A DNA stretch of 64,000 bases, from the NCBI RefSeq assembly GCF_040939785.1, contig NZ_CP162553.1, forward strand, positions 6,467,001-6,531,000, written 5' to 3'. Every line of letters starts with the position of its first letter. Within the stretch, counting starts at the first letter, position 1. Of this stretch, positions 51,750 through 60,052 are shown one piece after another. Both the position numbers and the translations under genes were made by a program. The stretch comes from Bradyrhizobium lupini (lineage in GTDB: Bacteria; Pseudomonadota; Alphaproteobacteria; Rhizobiales; Xanthobacteraceae). Under the pieces are notes generated by a model. The model was given only the letters and a program-made list of their open reading frames with translations, was not told the DNA's origin and searched no databases.

Positions 51750-52370
51750 CTAGCGCATCGTCGCGAGCTCGACCGCGCGGCCGCGTGCGCCTATGATCTT
51801 CACCTCGTCCTTGCCGCAGGTAAAGCTGCGGGCGAACTCGTCCGCGGCCTTGCGCGCGAGCTCATTGGCGTTCGGGTTGGCGATCGCGTCGACATAGGCG
51901 ACGTGGCAGACGGGGCCGGGTGGCAGCCGGGTCACGATGAGCATGGCCTTGGTGTTCGGCCGCCCCTGCTTGTCGGGATCGGTGCCATCGGCGATGTGCC
52001 AGCGCTGGATCATCGCGAACGGCTTGGCCCCAGCGGTGCGCCATTCGACGGTGGTTTCGGACGAGCTGAACGGAGCGAACCAGACTTTAGCCGCCGGTTC
52101 CTCGGCCGCGGCCTCGCGATTGCGGCCGACGGAGACGATTTCGCGAAGATCGTCTTCGGCGATCAGGACCACGAGGCCATCCTTGCCCTTGCAGACCCGC
52201 GTGGTGCTGCCGTCGAGCTCGCTGGGCTTTCCGATCTGGCGGCAATCCTTCGGGGCCGTCGAGGTATATTGGCTGCCCACGGATCGGGCGTCGGCTCGGT
52301 CGAGACCACTGCACATCAGCAACATGGCCAAGAGCAATAAGGCCAAGCCTGCGGTGGTGATGCGGAACAT
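51750..52370 (-). CDS. Secreted hypothetical protein
   Basis: 206 residues with a signal peptide (AGLALLLLAMLLMCSGLDRADA). The mature part contains DCRQIGKPSELDGSTTRVCKGKDGLVVLIAEDD and a C-terminal FTCGKDEVKIIGARGRAVELA. Three cysteines may pair. No family recognised. ATG 52370 has an AAGG site; an upstream in-frame start at 52445 lacks one. Confidence 0.75.
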   Translation of the reverse strand: MFRITTAGLALLLLAMLLMCSGLDRADARSVGSQYTSTAPKDCRQIGKPSELDGSTTRVCKGKDGLVVLIAEDDLREIVSVGRNREAAAEEPAAKVWFAPFSSSETTVEWRTAGAKPFAMIQRWHIADGTDPDKQGRPNTKAMLIVTRLPPGPVCHVAYVDAIANPNANELARKAADEFARSFTCGKDEVKIIGARGRAVELATMR

Positions 52371-52535
52371 GACGACGCCTTTGATCGAGTGGGAACTCCG
52401 TACCATCAGACGTCTTGATTGTGGGCAAGGTTCAAACGGGGTCAACAGACACCTGACAGCGGCGCGGAATCGTTCTAGAAGAGCGGCTTCGCTTGGGCTC
52501 TTTCAGCCTCGTTCGCGTCCTCGTTTTTCGTGATC

Positions 52536-53096
52536 ATGCCAGCCACCTCGTCCAACAAACCTTATCGCGTCGGCCGCTCGAAAACCGGGCTCGGCCTCTT
52601 CGCCACCAAGCCGATCAAGAAGGGCACCCGGATCATCCGTTATTACGGACCGATCCTGGACTCCCGGATTCCCGAGCACGACGACATCGAGAACAAATAC
52701 CTGTTCGAGCTCAACGGTCGCTGGACCATTGACGGCTCCGTGCGCAAGAACCTCGCGCGCTACATCAACCATTCGTGCAGGCCCAACGCCGAATCCGACG
52801 TGCGGCCGCGCGAGCGCAAGGTTTTCATCCGCGCCATCAAGAACATCGAGCCGGGCGACGAGATCAATTACGACTACGGCACCGATTATTTCAAAGCCTA
52901 CCTGAAGCCGATCGGCTGCAAGTGCGAATCTTGCGAGAAGAAGCGCAAGAAGCTGCGCGCCGAGGCGCGGGCCGAACGCGCCAAGGTGAAGGCGCGCGCG
53001 GAGCGCAAAGCCGAGAAGGCGAGCGTGAAGTCCGCCAAAAAGAAGAAGCTTAATGGTCATGCCGTCGGCAAGGCGAAGGGCCGCGCGCGGGCCTAG
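52536..53096 (+). CDS. SET-domain protein lysine methyltransferase with basic tail
   Basis: 186 residues. Residues about 9-125 are a compact SET domain: GLGLFATKPIKKGTRIIRYYG, the SAM/knot motif RYINHSCRPNA (78-81 NHSC), and GDEINYDYG (catalytic Tyr about 114). A post-SET zinc motif C-x-C-x2-C (128, 130, 133) pairs with Cys81. Residues 135-186 form a Lys/Arg/Ala-rich tail (AKVKARAERKAEKASVK, then AKKKKLNGH) like histone H1 or bacterial HU-type tails. It probably methylates lysines of a DNA-bound or ribosomal protein. ATG 52536 preferred over GTG 52530. Confidence 0.88.
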   Translation: MPATSSNKPYRVGRSKTGLGLFATKPIKKGTRIIRYYGPILDSRIPEHDDIENKYLFELNGRWTIDGSVRKNLARYINHSCRPNAESDVRPRERKVFIRAIKNIEPGDEINYDYGTDYFKAYLKPIGCKCESCEKKRKKLRAEARAERAKVKARAERKAEKASVKSAKKKKLNGHAVGKAKGRARA

Positions 53097-53121
53097 CCTG
53101 AGTTCGAGCTTCTGGCATAAC

Positions 53122-53222
53122 TGTCATGCCCCGCGAAAGCGGGGCATTCAGTACGCCGCAGCTCCGTATGCGACGACTACCTCTGGAATACTGGGTCGCC
53201 CGGTCCAGCCGGGCAACGACAG
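53122..53222. repeat. Palindromic intergenic repeat, family A, copy 2
   Basis: About 100 bases related to 12644-12745: GTCATGCCCCGC, GGGGCATTCAGTACGCCGC, AATACTGGGTCGCCCG and a GGGCAACGAC end. Compensating changes in the stems keep the hairpin. It lies between convergent genes. Confidence 0.78.
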
Positions 53223-53236
53223 CGAGTGATGTGGCC

Positions 53237-53635
53237 TCAGGCAGCCAGCACACTCCCGCTCCTGCGCAATCCCACATATTGCAGTTCGGCAAACACGCCG
53301 GTCGCGATCGCCTGCGCCACGACCATGAGCTCGCCGGCAAGGTTCGGCGACACCGCGCCCGAGAGCAGCAGCGCAATGCTGCCGACGGTCCAGGCCGCGT
53401 TGCCGACCACGACCAGCAGCACGAGCGGCTTTGCCACGGAGGCGCGTGAGGCGAGCCAGCCGACCAGCGCCGTGTAGGCGATCAGGAACAGGCCGGTCTC
53501 GCGCAGCAGCGCTTCGGGTAGGTTGAACAGCGAGGCGAACGCGCTGGCGCCGAACGTGAAACCGAGAGCGGCCACGCCGCTGAAGATCGCGTCGGCAAGA
53601 AGCGCGCGGCGAAGGAAGGTGGATGCGTCGATCAT
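53237..53635 (-). CDS. Hypothetical four-helix membrane protein
   Basis: 132 residues with four hydrophobic helices (about 12-38, 45-66, 70-92, 100-122). ATG 53635 has a GGAG site 7 bases upstream. No family is certain; small integral membrane proteins of this layout occur in bradyrhizobia. It is preceded by the 76-residue gene on the same strand and both may be controlled by the divergent XRE regulator. Confidence 0.75.
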   Translation of the reverse strand: MIDASTFLRRALLADAIFSGVAALGFTFGASAFASLFNLPEALLRETGLFLIAYTALVGWLASRASVAKPLVLLVVVGNAAWTVGSIALLLSGAVSPNLAGELMVVAQAIATGVFAELQYVGLRRSGSVLAA

Positions 53636-53673
53636 CGTGGGTCTCCATGGTTGGGGTGGGCTCGAGGTGAAAC

Positions 53674-53904
53674 TCAGTGCAATCCACGCCACCAGGCGCG
53701 GAGCAGGCGGGCGAGGCGGAACGGGCAGAGGCTCCTGCCGACGCTGTGCTCGAAGGCCGTGACCTGCGCGACGACGTAGTCGCCGGTCGAATGCACCAGC
53801 GGCTCCGGCATGTTGAGGCTGCGCGCCAGCATCCGGGTTGCGAGCGCCATGGCCCAGGGAACTAGCTGGTCTGTGACGGTCCGGTAGAGCAGCAATGCGA
53901 TCAT
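53674..53904 (-). CDS. Small hypothetical protein (76 residues)
   Basis: ATG 53904 has a strong AGGAG ribosome site. The product begins MIALLLYRTVTDQLVPWAMA, has a middle SLNMPEPLVHSTGDYVVAQVTAFEHSVG, and ends with a basic RLARLLRAWWRG segment. No signal or known domain. Probably co-transcribed with the four-helix membrane protein. Confidence 0.65.
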   Translation of the reverse strand: MIALLLYRTVTDQLVPWAMALATRMLARSLNMPEPLVHSTGDYVVAQVTAFEHSVGRSLCPFRLARLLRAWWRGLH

Positions 53905-53950
53905 GGTCGTCTCCTGTTGCGACCCAAGATGCGCCGGCCCGAGCACCAAT

Positions 53951-53973
53951 TCGATTACCTCCGACGTAATGGA
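53951..53973. promoter_or_regulatory. Candidate XRE operator between divergent genes
   Basis: ATTAC-N7-GTAAT (53954-53970) is a perfect inverted repeat, extended outward as TTC...GAA with one mismatch. It sits 36 bases before the XRE regulator start and 50 bases before the 76-residue gene, so it may control both. Confidence 0.45.
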
Positions 53974-54005
53974 AGGGCCGAAATCTGCGTGCTAGGTTTT
54001 CGACC

Positions 54006-54827
54006 ATGAACGCACATGCATCCACCGCACAGGCCGAACGCAGCCAGCCGGTCCATATCGGCGACCATTTGCGCGAATGGCGGCAGCGCCGCCGCATGAG
54101 CCAGCTCGATCTCGCCGGTGAGGCCGAAATCTCGGCGCGGCATTTGAGCTTCGTCGAGACCGGCCGCGCCGCGCCCTCGCGCGACATGGTGCTCAGACTC
54201 GCCGAACGTCTCGACGTGCCACTGCGCGAACGCAACGTGCTGCTGGTCGCCGCCGGCTATGCCCCGGCCTTTCCGCAACGCACGCTGGAGGATCCCGCCT
54301 TGAAATCAGCCCGCCAGGCGATCGACCTCGTCCTCAGGGCGCATGAGCCGAATCCGGCGCTGGCCTATGACCGGCACTGGAATCTGGTCTCCGCCAACCG
54401 CATGCTGGCGCCGCTGCTCGCCGGCATCCCGCAGCGGCTGCTCGGTCAGCCCTTCAACGTGCTGAGGCTTGCCTTCCATCCCGAGGCGCTGGCGCCGCGC
54501 ACGGTCAATCTCGCGGAATGGTGCGGACATCTCCTGGAGCGGCTGCACCGGCAATGCGAGGCCACGGCCGATCCCGAGCTGATCAAGCTGTATAACGACT
54601 TGAAGAGTTATCCGATCCCGGCGCGCGCGGCGCCGCTGTCGAGCGACAATGTCGCGATCCCCTTCAAGCTGCGCCACGAGGGGGAGATACTAAGTTTCTT
54701 CTCCACCACCATGGTATTCGGTACGCCCGTCGACATCACGCTGTCGGAGCTGGCTCTGGAAACCTTCTTCCCGGCCGACGAGCGCACTGCCGAGCGGCTG
54801 AAGCAGATGGCGGCTGGCTTGCAGTAG
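54006..54827 (+). CDS. XRE-family regulator with MmyB-like domain (copy 1)
   Basis: 273 residues: XRE helix-turn-helix (about 17-75: LREWRQRRRMSQLDLAGEAEISARHLSFVETGRAAPSRDMVLRLAERL) then the MmyB-like ligand-binding domain (about 110-270, ALAYDRHWNLVSANRMLAPLL and TPVDITLSELALETFFPAD). Such proteins control adjacent oxidoreductase or efflux genes in response to unknown small ligands. It is divergent from the small-protein/membrane-protein pair. Confidence 0.9.
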   Translation: MNAHASTAQAERSQPVHIGDHLREWRQRRRMSQLDLAGEAEISARHLSFVETGRAAPSRDMVLRLAERLDVPLRERNVLLVAAGYAPAFPQRTLEDPALKSARQAIDLVLRAHEPNPALAYDRHWNLVSANRMLAPLLAGIPQRLLGQPFNVLRLAFHPEALAPRTVNLAEWCGHLLERLHRQCEATADPELIKLYNDLKSYPIPARAAPLSSDNVAIPFKLRHEGEILSFFSTTMVFGTPVDITLSELALETFFPADERTAERLKQMAAGLQ

Positions 54828-54867
54828 TGCCGTTTACAGGAGCCGGTGGCGCTCGCATAATCCCCGG

Positions 54868-55689
54868 ATGACACGCTCGTCCCGGCCATTACGGTCGGCC
54901 AATCCGGTCGGCGACCTTTTGCGCGGCTGGCGCATGCGCCGTGCATTGAGCCAGGCGGAGCTGGCGTTCGAGGCCGGCATTTCGATCAAGCATCTGAGCT
55001 ATGTCGAGACCGGCAAGTCGGCGGCAAGCCGGGAGATCCTCCTGCAGCTCGCGACCGCCCTCGGTTTGTCGCTGCGTGATCGCAATGCGCTGCTGGAGGC
55101 CGGGGGTTTCGCGCGACTATACGGCGAGCGCGATCTTTCAGCGCCGGAGCTTGCCGACGCGCGGCGCGCGATCGATCTTCTGCTCCGGCGGCACGAACCG
55201 TTTCCCGCGATCGTGACCGATCGGCGCTGGAACGTGATGGAGGCCAACTGCGCCGCGTCGCGGCTGATGACGATGCTGCTTGGGCAAGAACGCATGCAGC
55301 GGCCGCTCAATCACATGCGCATGTTCCTCGCGCCGGACGAGCTCAAGCCGTTCGTCGAGAATTGGCCCATCGTCGCGACCGCGTTGTTGTCGCGTGCGCG
55401 GCACGAAGCGATGGCTGCACCGCTCGACGAGGCCCTGCAATCGACGTGGCGCGAATTGACGCGGCTGCCGGAGCTTCCCGCACTCAGGATCGAGGACAAC
55501 GTCGCGCCGGGGCCGCTCTGCGAAGTGCGCTTACGAAAGGGCGACGCCCGCATCGGTCTGATCGGTGCGGTGCTGACGCTCGGGACCCCGCAAGACGTGA
55601 CGCTTCAGGAGCTTCGCGTTGAAATGTTCATGCCGGCGGATGCCGTGTCCGAGACCACTCTGATCGCGCTTGCGGCTCAGGAGGCCTGA
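54868..55689 (+). CDS. XRE-family regulator with MmyB-like domain (copy 2)
   Basis: 273 residues, exactly the length of the preceding regulator and of the same architecture: XRE domain (LLRGWRMRRALSQAELAFEAGISIKHLSYVETGKSAASREILLQLA) and MmyB-like domain (AIVTDRRWNVMEANCAASRLM, TPQDVTLQELRVEMFMPAD). The two are tandem paralogues, 40 bases apart, but diverged enough to have different operators or ligands. The 3' end overlaps the convergent thioesterase gene by 13 bases. Confidence 0.9.
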   Translation: MTRSSRPLRSANPVGDLLRGWRMRRALSQAELAFEAGISIKHLSYVETGKSAASREILLQLATALGLSLRDRNALLEAGGFARLYGERDLSAPELADARRAIDLLLRRHEPFPAIVTDRRWNVMEANCAASRLMTMLLGQERMQRPLNHMRMFLAPDELKPFVENWPIVATALLSRARHEAMAAPLDEALQSTWRELTRLPELPALRIEDNVAPGPLCEVRLRKGDARIGLIGAVLTLGTPQDVTLQELRVEMFMPADAVSETTLIALAAQEA

Positions 55690-56477
55690 GCTCGCTCGGC
55701 GTCGCGGCGCTCAAAGCTCATGGCTTGCATCACCTCCGCAAACGGACCTTTGAGATCGCTCAGTGTCGCCACGGTCAGGCCCGCGCCGTTGGTGCCGACG
55801 CGCGTGGCGGCGCGGATCAGGATCCATTCGCTCTCCGGCGGTCGGAAGAAGTAGAGGCTGATCTCGGGATTGATAAAGGTCCAGTTGCGCATGTCGACGA
55901 TCTGCGCAACGCCGCTCGAAAAGTCCGCGGCCTGCACCGCTTGGAGCAGTGGTGTGTTCGGTTCGCCCTCGACCAGGGGTGCATCAAGTCGCATCCAGGC
56001 GGCGGCCGGGCCGGGCTTCTCCAGCGCGCCCTCGATCAGCCGCACCGACACGTTCTGGAAATACCGGCTCCATTTCTGCGCGAAGGCCGCCGGTGCTGCG
56101 CCTGTCTCAGGCGTCTTGTCGATAGTCGCGGGCCTGGCGAAGGGATCGACGGGCGATTCTCCGCTCGGCGCCGTCAAGAGCGCCGTGCAACGGCCGATCT
56201 CGGTCTCTCCGTCCATCAGCCGCACCTGGGCGGTCTTGGCCTTGCGGCCGTCGCGCAACAATTCGGTGGTGGTCTGGAAGACGCGCAGGCCCGCCGGTCG
56301 CCACAGGTCGAAGGTCAGGCGCCGCACCGCGAAGCCGGATTCGGTGGCGAGACGGTCGATGTCGCGGGTCATCAGGGCGGTGGTGGCGCTTCCCTGCAAC
56401 ATGTCAGGCGACCACGGGCCGCCGGCATGCTCCGTAGCCCGGAACTGCTGGCCTTCCGGCTTGAAAATAGCGGTCAT
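55677..56477 (-). CDS. Thioesterase family protein (TesB-like hotdog)
   Basis: 266 residues. Two hotdog halves: an N-terminal part with GPWSPDMLQGSATTALMTRDIDRLA and RRLTFDLWRPAGLRVFQTTTELLRDGRKAKTAQVRLMDGETEIG, and a C-terminal part with VDMRNWTFINPEISLYFFRPPESEWILIRAATRVGTNGAGL. Matches the acyl-CoA thioesterase-like family of double-hotdog proteins. Cytosolic acyl-CoA hydrolysis likely. ATG 56477 follows AGGGG. Confidence 0.83.
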   Translation of the reverse strand: MTAIFKPEGQQFRATEHAGGPWSPDMLQGSATTALMTRDIDRLATESGFAVRRLTFDLWRPAGLRVFQTTTELLRDGRKAKTAQVRLMDGETEIGRCTALLTAPSGESPVDPFARPATIDKTPETGAAPAAFAQKWSRYFQNVSVRLIEGALEKPGPAAAWMRLDAPLVEGEPNTPLLQAVQAADFSSGVAQIVDMRNWTFINPEISLYFFRPPESEWILIRAATRVGTNGAGLTVATLSDLKGPFAEVMQAMSFERRDAERAQAS

Positions 56478-56645
56478 CGCGGTTTCCCCTCGTGCTTGAT
56501 CGTGGCCGCGAGTATCGGGTCGGGTGAGGCCTGTCACAATAACCGCAGAGGTGAAGTCGTGAGCCATGCAGGACCGGTGCCTTGCGCCGCCTCCGGTTCG
56601 GTTTATCTTCCGACGAACCCGTACCGTCCGAAGGAGACGTCCGAC

Positions 56646-57311
56646 ATGAGCACGTTGAAACCGCTTCAGATCGACGTCGTTTCCGACGTGGTGTGCCCCT
56701 GGTGCTATATCGGCAAGCACCGCATCGAGAGTGCGCTGGCGCTGGTGCCCGATGTTCCGGTCAAGCTCAATTTCCGTCCCTTCTTCCTCAATCCCTGGGT
56801 GCCGTCCGAGGGCATCAGCCGGGAGGAGTATCTCACCAAGAAGTTCGGCTCGGTCGAGGCCTACAAGGGCATTGCGGGACGCGTCGTTGCGGCCGCGGGC
56901 GAAGAGGGGCTCGTCTATCGGCCCGAGCTTGTCGCGCGTCAGCCCAACACCACCGACTGCCACCGCCTGATCCTCTGGGCCGAGGCGATCGGCAAGGCGC
57001 CCGAGATGAAGCAGCGCCTGATGGAGCTCTACTTCCGCGACGGCGGCGACCTCACCGATTTGAACGTGCTTGTGCAGGCGGCTGCCGATGTCGGCCTCGA
57101 TGCCGACGACGTGCGCCGGCGCCTCGCCACCGACGAGGACGTCGCGCGCGTATCGGCGGACGCGCAGGAAGCCGCCGAGAAAGGCATCTCCGGCGTGCCG
57201 ACCTACGTGTTCGCGCAAAAATACGCCGTCTCCGGCGCGCAGGATCCCAACATGCTCGCGCGCGCCATCCGCGAGGTCTCGGCGGAGATCAACGCCCAGG
57301 CGGCGGAGTAG
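56646..57311 (+). CDS. DsbA-family oxidoreductase (FrnE/HCCA isomerase type)
   Basis: 221 residues, cytosolic (no signal). Thioredoxin-fold with CPWC at 18-21 (VVSDVVCPWCYIGKHRIESAL) and a helical insert, then the cis-Pro loop GISGVPTYVFAQKYAVSGAQ. The pattern is that of FrnE-like DsbA proteins, involved in redox protection in other bacteria. ATG 56646 has an AAGGAG ribosome site. Confidence 0.9.
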   Translation: MSTLKPLQIDVVSDVVCPWCYIGKHRIESALALVPDVPVKLNFRPFFLNPWVPSEGISREEYLTKKFGSVEAYKGIAGRVVAAAGEEGLVYRPELVARQPNTTDCHRLILWAEAIGKAPEMKQRLMELYFRDGGDLTDLNVLVQAAADVGLDADDVRRRLATDEDVARVSADAQEAAEKGISGVPTYVFAQKYAVSGAQDPNMLARAIREVSAEINAQAAE

Positions 57312-57318
57312 GAGCCAT

Positions 57319-58482
57319 CTATTTACGAAGCAGGCGAACTGCGCGACGCGCCGCCGCGTAGGCGATGCCGTGCGCCGCGAGCGCTCCGTGAACCAGCGCC
57401 ACGATGAGGTCGTTCCGCCGCAACGGTATCAGCACGTCGCCGACGGCGAAGCGCCCGCGCCAGATCGGATTGATCATGGGGTGATCGGCGCTCGCCGTGG
57501 AATCCGCGCTGGCGATGGCTGGATCGGCGCAGAGGCGGCGGGTGAGCTCGAGCGTGAGCTGCACGCCCGGCGAATATCTTGCAAAGCGCTCGTCGATGCC
57601 GAGCTTGAAGAAGAAAGCGCGATCCTGGTGGCGCAGCACGATGCCGGCGGCCACCGGCGTCGCGCCGGCGCGAAGGGTGACGATCTCGCATTGCCCGGTT
57701 TCTGCCAGCGCGGAAACGGCGCGGCGGATGAAGGTTGCATCGCCGGCATGCTGGACCAGCGCGGTTCCGCGCTTCCCCTTCCAGCCGCTGGCTTCGAGCT
57801 GCAAAAATGTCTCGAGCGCCGGCCCGATCTCGTCGGGGCTGCGCGCGACGTCGAACACGATTGCGCCGTGTTCTTCGAGGCGATGCCGTTGGCGGCGTAG
57901 CTCCTTGAGCTTTTTGGTGCCGAGCGCGTCGCGTAGCAGCGTCTCACCGTCCTGGGTCGCGTCGAGGCTGGCGCGGATGTAGGAGTTGAGGAGGCGCGGC
58001 TTCAGGCCGTCGCGATTCAGAATCTGGCTGAGGGCGGTCATTGCCGCCCCATCGAGCGCGACATCGTTCAGCACGAGCGCATGCGCCCCGGTTGCGCGGG
58101 CCTGCTGCAACAGGCGCGCCGCTGCCTCGATCGGGGCATCGCGGTCGATCAGCGGGCTGCACAGCGTACCATAGGGATGCGCGCTCACCAGCGCGGGCAG
58201 GGGGATCTTCCATGCCCGCCAGAGCGAGATCACCGGCATCAGCCCGATCAGCCGCGATCCATCGTATGCGGAAAGCGCCGAGGCATCGGTGCGGCCGCGC
58301 GCGGTTGCACTGACAGCGAGCTCCCAGCCCGGCAGGTAATATCCGTTCGGCTCGATCGCGCGCTGCGCGAGTGTGCGCCACTGGCCGGGTTCAATCGCCG
58401 TGAGCGGGACGCGCGCGCGCGCCGTTGCGGCATGCTTTGCCGATGCCGGATTGATCGCAGCCTGGTGCGCGATATCGACCAC
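57319..58482 (-). CDS. GNAT-family acetyltransferase (BioF2/CelD-like)
   Basis: 387 residues with two GNAT-like halves; the C-terminal half (about 190-330) has the BioF2-like pattern KKLKELRRQRHRLEE, FLQLEASGWKGKRGTAL, and HQDRAFFFKLGIDERFARYSPGVQLTLEL. Such proteins act in exopolysaccharide or cellulose-linked acylation or peptidoglycan-like FemX reactions. The substrate is unknown. The GTG 58482 start is supported by the open frame and the MVDIAHQAA N-terminus, with a distant GGAG site. Confidence 0.82.
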   Translation of the reverse strand: MVDIAHQAAINPASAKHAATARARVPLTAIEPGQWRTLAQRAIEPNGYYLPGWELAVSATARGRTDASALSAYDGSRLIGLMPVISLWRAWKIPLPALVSAHPYGTLCSPLIDRDAPIEAAARLLQQARATGAHALVLNDVALDGAAMTALSQILNRDGLKPRLLNSYIRASLDATQDGETLLRDALGTKKLKELRRQRHRLEEHGAIVFDVARSPDEIGPALETFLQLEASGWKGKRGTALVQHAGDATFIRRAVSALAETGQCEIVTLRAGATPVAAGIVLRHQDRAFFFKLGIDERFARYSPGVQLTLELTRRLCADPAIASADSTASADHPMINPIWRGRFAVGDVLIPLRRNDLIVALVHGALAAHGIAYAAARRAVRLLRK

Positions 58483-58583
58483 GTCCCGTCGTCTCCGTTC
58501 AGGAGGCCATGCTTAGCGCAAAGATTGGAAAATACAGTTGGGACACCGTCTCAATTCGAGTGGTAATATTAACGTTTCGTTGA

Positions 58584-58610
58584 GCATCCGGCCGCGAGCC
58601 GGCCGGATGC
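58584..58610 (+). promoter_or_regulatory. 10-bp stem hairpin in leader of YeeE-type genes
   Basis: GCATCCGGCC (58584-58593) pairs perfectly with GGCCGGATGC (58601-58610) around a 7-base loop. No T-run follows and the transporter gene starts 44 bases later, so a leader structure or operator is more likely than a terminator. Confidence 0.45.
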
Positions 58611-58653
58611 GCCGATGGATACGCCAGAATTGCTCTCGACCCGGAGGATCATC

Positions 58654-59082
58654 ATGGTCGCCACATCTTTTACGCCGATTGCGTCGCTCCTTGGCGGCGC
58701 GTTGATCGGCCTGTCCGCCGTGCTGCTGATGTGGACGACGGGACGGATCGCCGGGGTCAGCGGTATCGCGGCGCGGCTGTTTCCGCCTTATGAGGATCGG
58801 CAATTCGCCGGCCGGCTCGCCTTCGTCGCGGGCCTTATCGTCGCGCCCGTTCTGGTGCGCCTTGTCACGGGAGGCCTGCCGGCGCAAACGATCGGCGCCG
58901 GAACGCCGCTTCTGATCGTCGCGGGATTGCTCACCGGCTTCGGCGCGGTGTGGGGCAGCGGCTGCACCTCGGGCCACGGCGTCTGTGGCTTGTCGCGGTT
59001 GTCGGCGCGATCGCTGGTCGCGACCATGACCTTCATGGCGGCCGGCATGGCGACCGTATTCGTGATGCGGCACTGGAGCTGA
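58654..59082 (+). CDS. YeeE/YedE-family transporter subunit (PmpA-like)
   Basis: 142 residues with about four transmembrane helices and the conserved Cys motif GSGCTSGHGVCGLSRLS. Members with this motif carry thiosulfate or other sulfur groups across the membrane by way of cysteine contact. It pairs with the next gene, five bases downstream; together they equal one full-length YeeE. ATG 58654 follows GGAGG. Confidence 0.88.
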   Translation: MVATSFTPIASLLGGALIGLSAVLLMWTTGRIAGVSGIAARLFPPYEDRQFAGRLAFVAGLIVAPVLVRLVTGGLPAQTIGAGTPLLIVAGLLTGFGAVWGSGCTSGHGVCGLSRLSARSLVATMTFMAAGMATVFVMRHWS

Positions 59083-59087
59083 CCGCG

Positions 59088-59555
59088 ATGACAATCCTCA
59101 TTCAATTCGGGATCGGTGTGGTCTTTGGGCTTGGCCTCATCGTCTCAGGTATGTCGAACCCGGCAAAGGTCCTGAATTTCCTGGACGTTGGCGGCATCCC
59201 GGCAGGAACGTGGGACGCAAGCCTCGCATTCGTGATGGCTGGCGCGGTCGCGGTGACCTTCATCGGCTTCAGCCGCGTCCTGAAATTGGCGCGGCCTGTC
59301 TTCGCCGATCGCTTCTATGTCCCAACGCGAAAAGACATCGATCCGAGGATTATCGCCGGTCCCGCCATCTTCGGTATCGGCTGGGGCCTTGTAGGCTTTT
59401 GCCCAGGCCCGGCGTTGACCGCGCTCGGATTTGGCTCGGCCTCCGCCTTCATCTTCGTCGCCGCGATGTGTGCCGGCATGGTGCTCGCCCGCTTCATCGC
59501 GCAGCTCTCGTCGGCAACGCGTATTGTCACGCCGGGAAAACCGCTCGAGATCTGA
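59088..59555 (+). CDS. DUF6691 / YeeE-family transporter subunit (PmpB-like)
   Basis: 155 residues with about four transmembrane helices: GVVFGLGLIVSGMSNPAKVLNFLDV at the N-terminus and GIGWGLVGFCPGPALTALG with the conserved Cys-Pro-Gly-Pro. The second half of a split YeeE-type sulfur transporter; the arrangement matches the pmpAB pairs of other proteobacteria. No sox or persulfide dioxygenase genes are nearby. Confidence 0.88.
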   Translation: MTILIQFGIGVVFGLGLIVSGMSNPAKVLNFLDVGGIPAGTWDASLAFVMAGAVAVTFIGFSRVLKLARPVFADRFYVPTRKDIDPRIIAGPAIFGIGWGLVGFCPGPALTALGFGSASAFIFVAAMCAGMVLARFIAQLSSATRIVTPGKPLEI

Positions 59556-59612
59556 CATGGACAGGACCGGGCGAGTTATCTCGTCCGGTCCTGCATTTCA
59601 TGGCTTCATCGA

Positions 59613-59942
59613 CTACCAGCGATCGCCGACACCAACGCCAACACTGACGCCGGGTGCGCGGATGCCGACGCCGCCGCGCGGACCATCGTCCCAGTCGCGA
59701 TAGGTGCGGCGCTCATAGTAGCGGTCACGCGGCATCGTCGCGTAGGAGTCGCGCACGATCACACGCGAGCCGCCGCGGGTGCGATAGCAATTGCCGGAAT
59801 CGTCGCAGACCAGCCGCACTTGCTGGACGAGATCGGGGCTGGTGTATTCGCTGGTCGTATAGACGTCGGCGGCCTTCGCGCCGCTCACCGCTGCCAAGGC
59901 TCCGACGCCAGCCAGCAACGCAATCGTGAATGTCCTCATCAT
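59613..59942 (-). CDS. Secreted hypothetical protein, Gly/Tyr/Arg-rich C-terminus
   Basis: 109 residues with a signal peptide (TFTIALLAGVGALAAVSGAKAA). Two cysteines (LVCDDSGNCYRT) can form a disulfide. The tail is rich in Arg/Tyr/Asp, then Gly/Val (GVGIRAPGVSVGVGVGDRW). Small secreted proteins with such tails are frequent in bradyrhizobia; function unknown. Strong GAGGAGG site. Confidence 0.75.
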   Translation of the reverse strand: MMRTFTIALLAGVGALAAVSGAKAADVYTTSEYTSPDLVQQVRLVCDDSGNCYRTRGGSRVIVRDSYATMPRDRYYERRTYRDWDDGPRGGVGIRAPGVSVGVGVGDRW

Positions 59943-60052
59943 GTCCTCCTCGAAACTGCCCTCGGCGGTAACAAGAAGGGGAGGCCATGATCGTTCCGGC
60001 AAAATTACAGGTTTTTCCCGGAACCGGATCGGACGTCGGCTTGATCCGTTTC

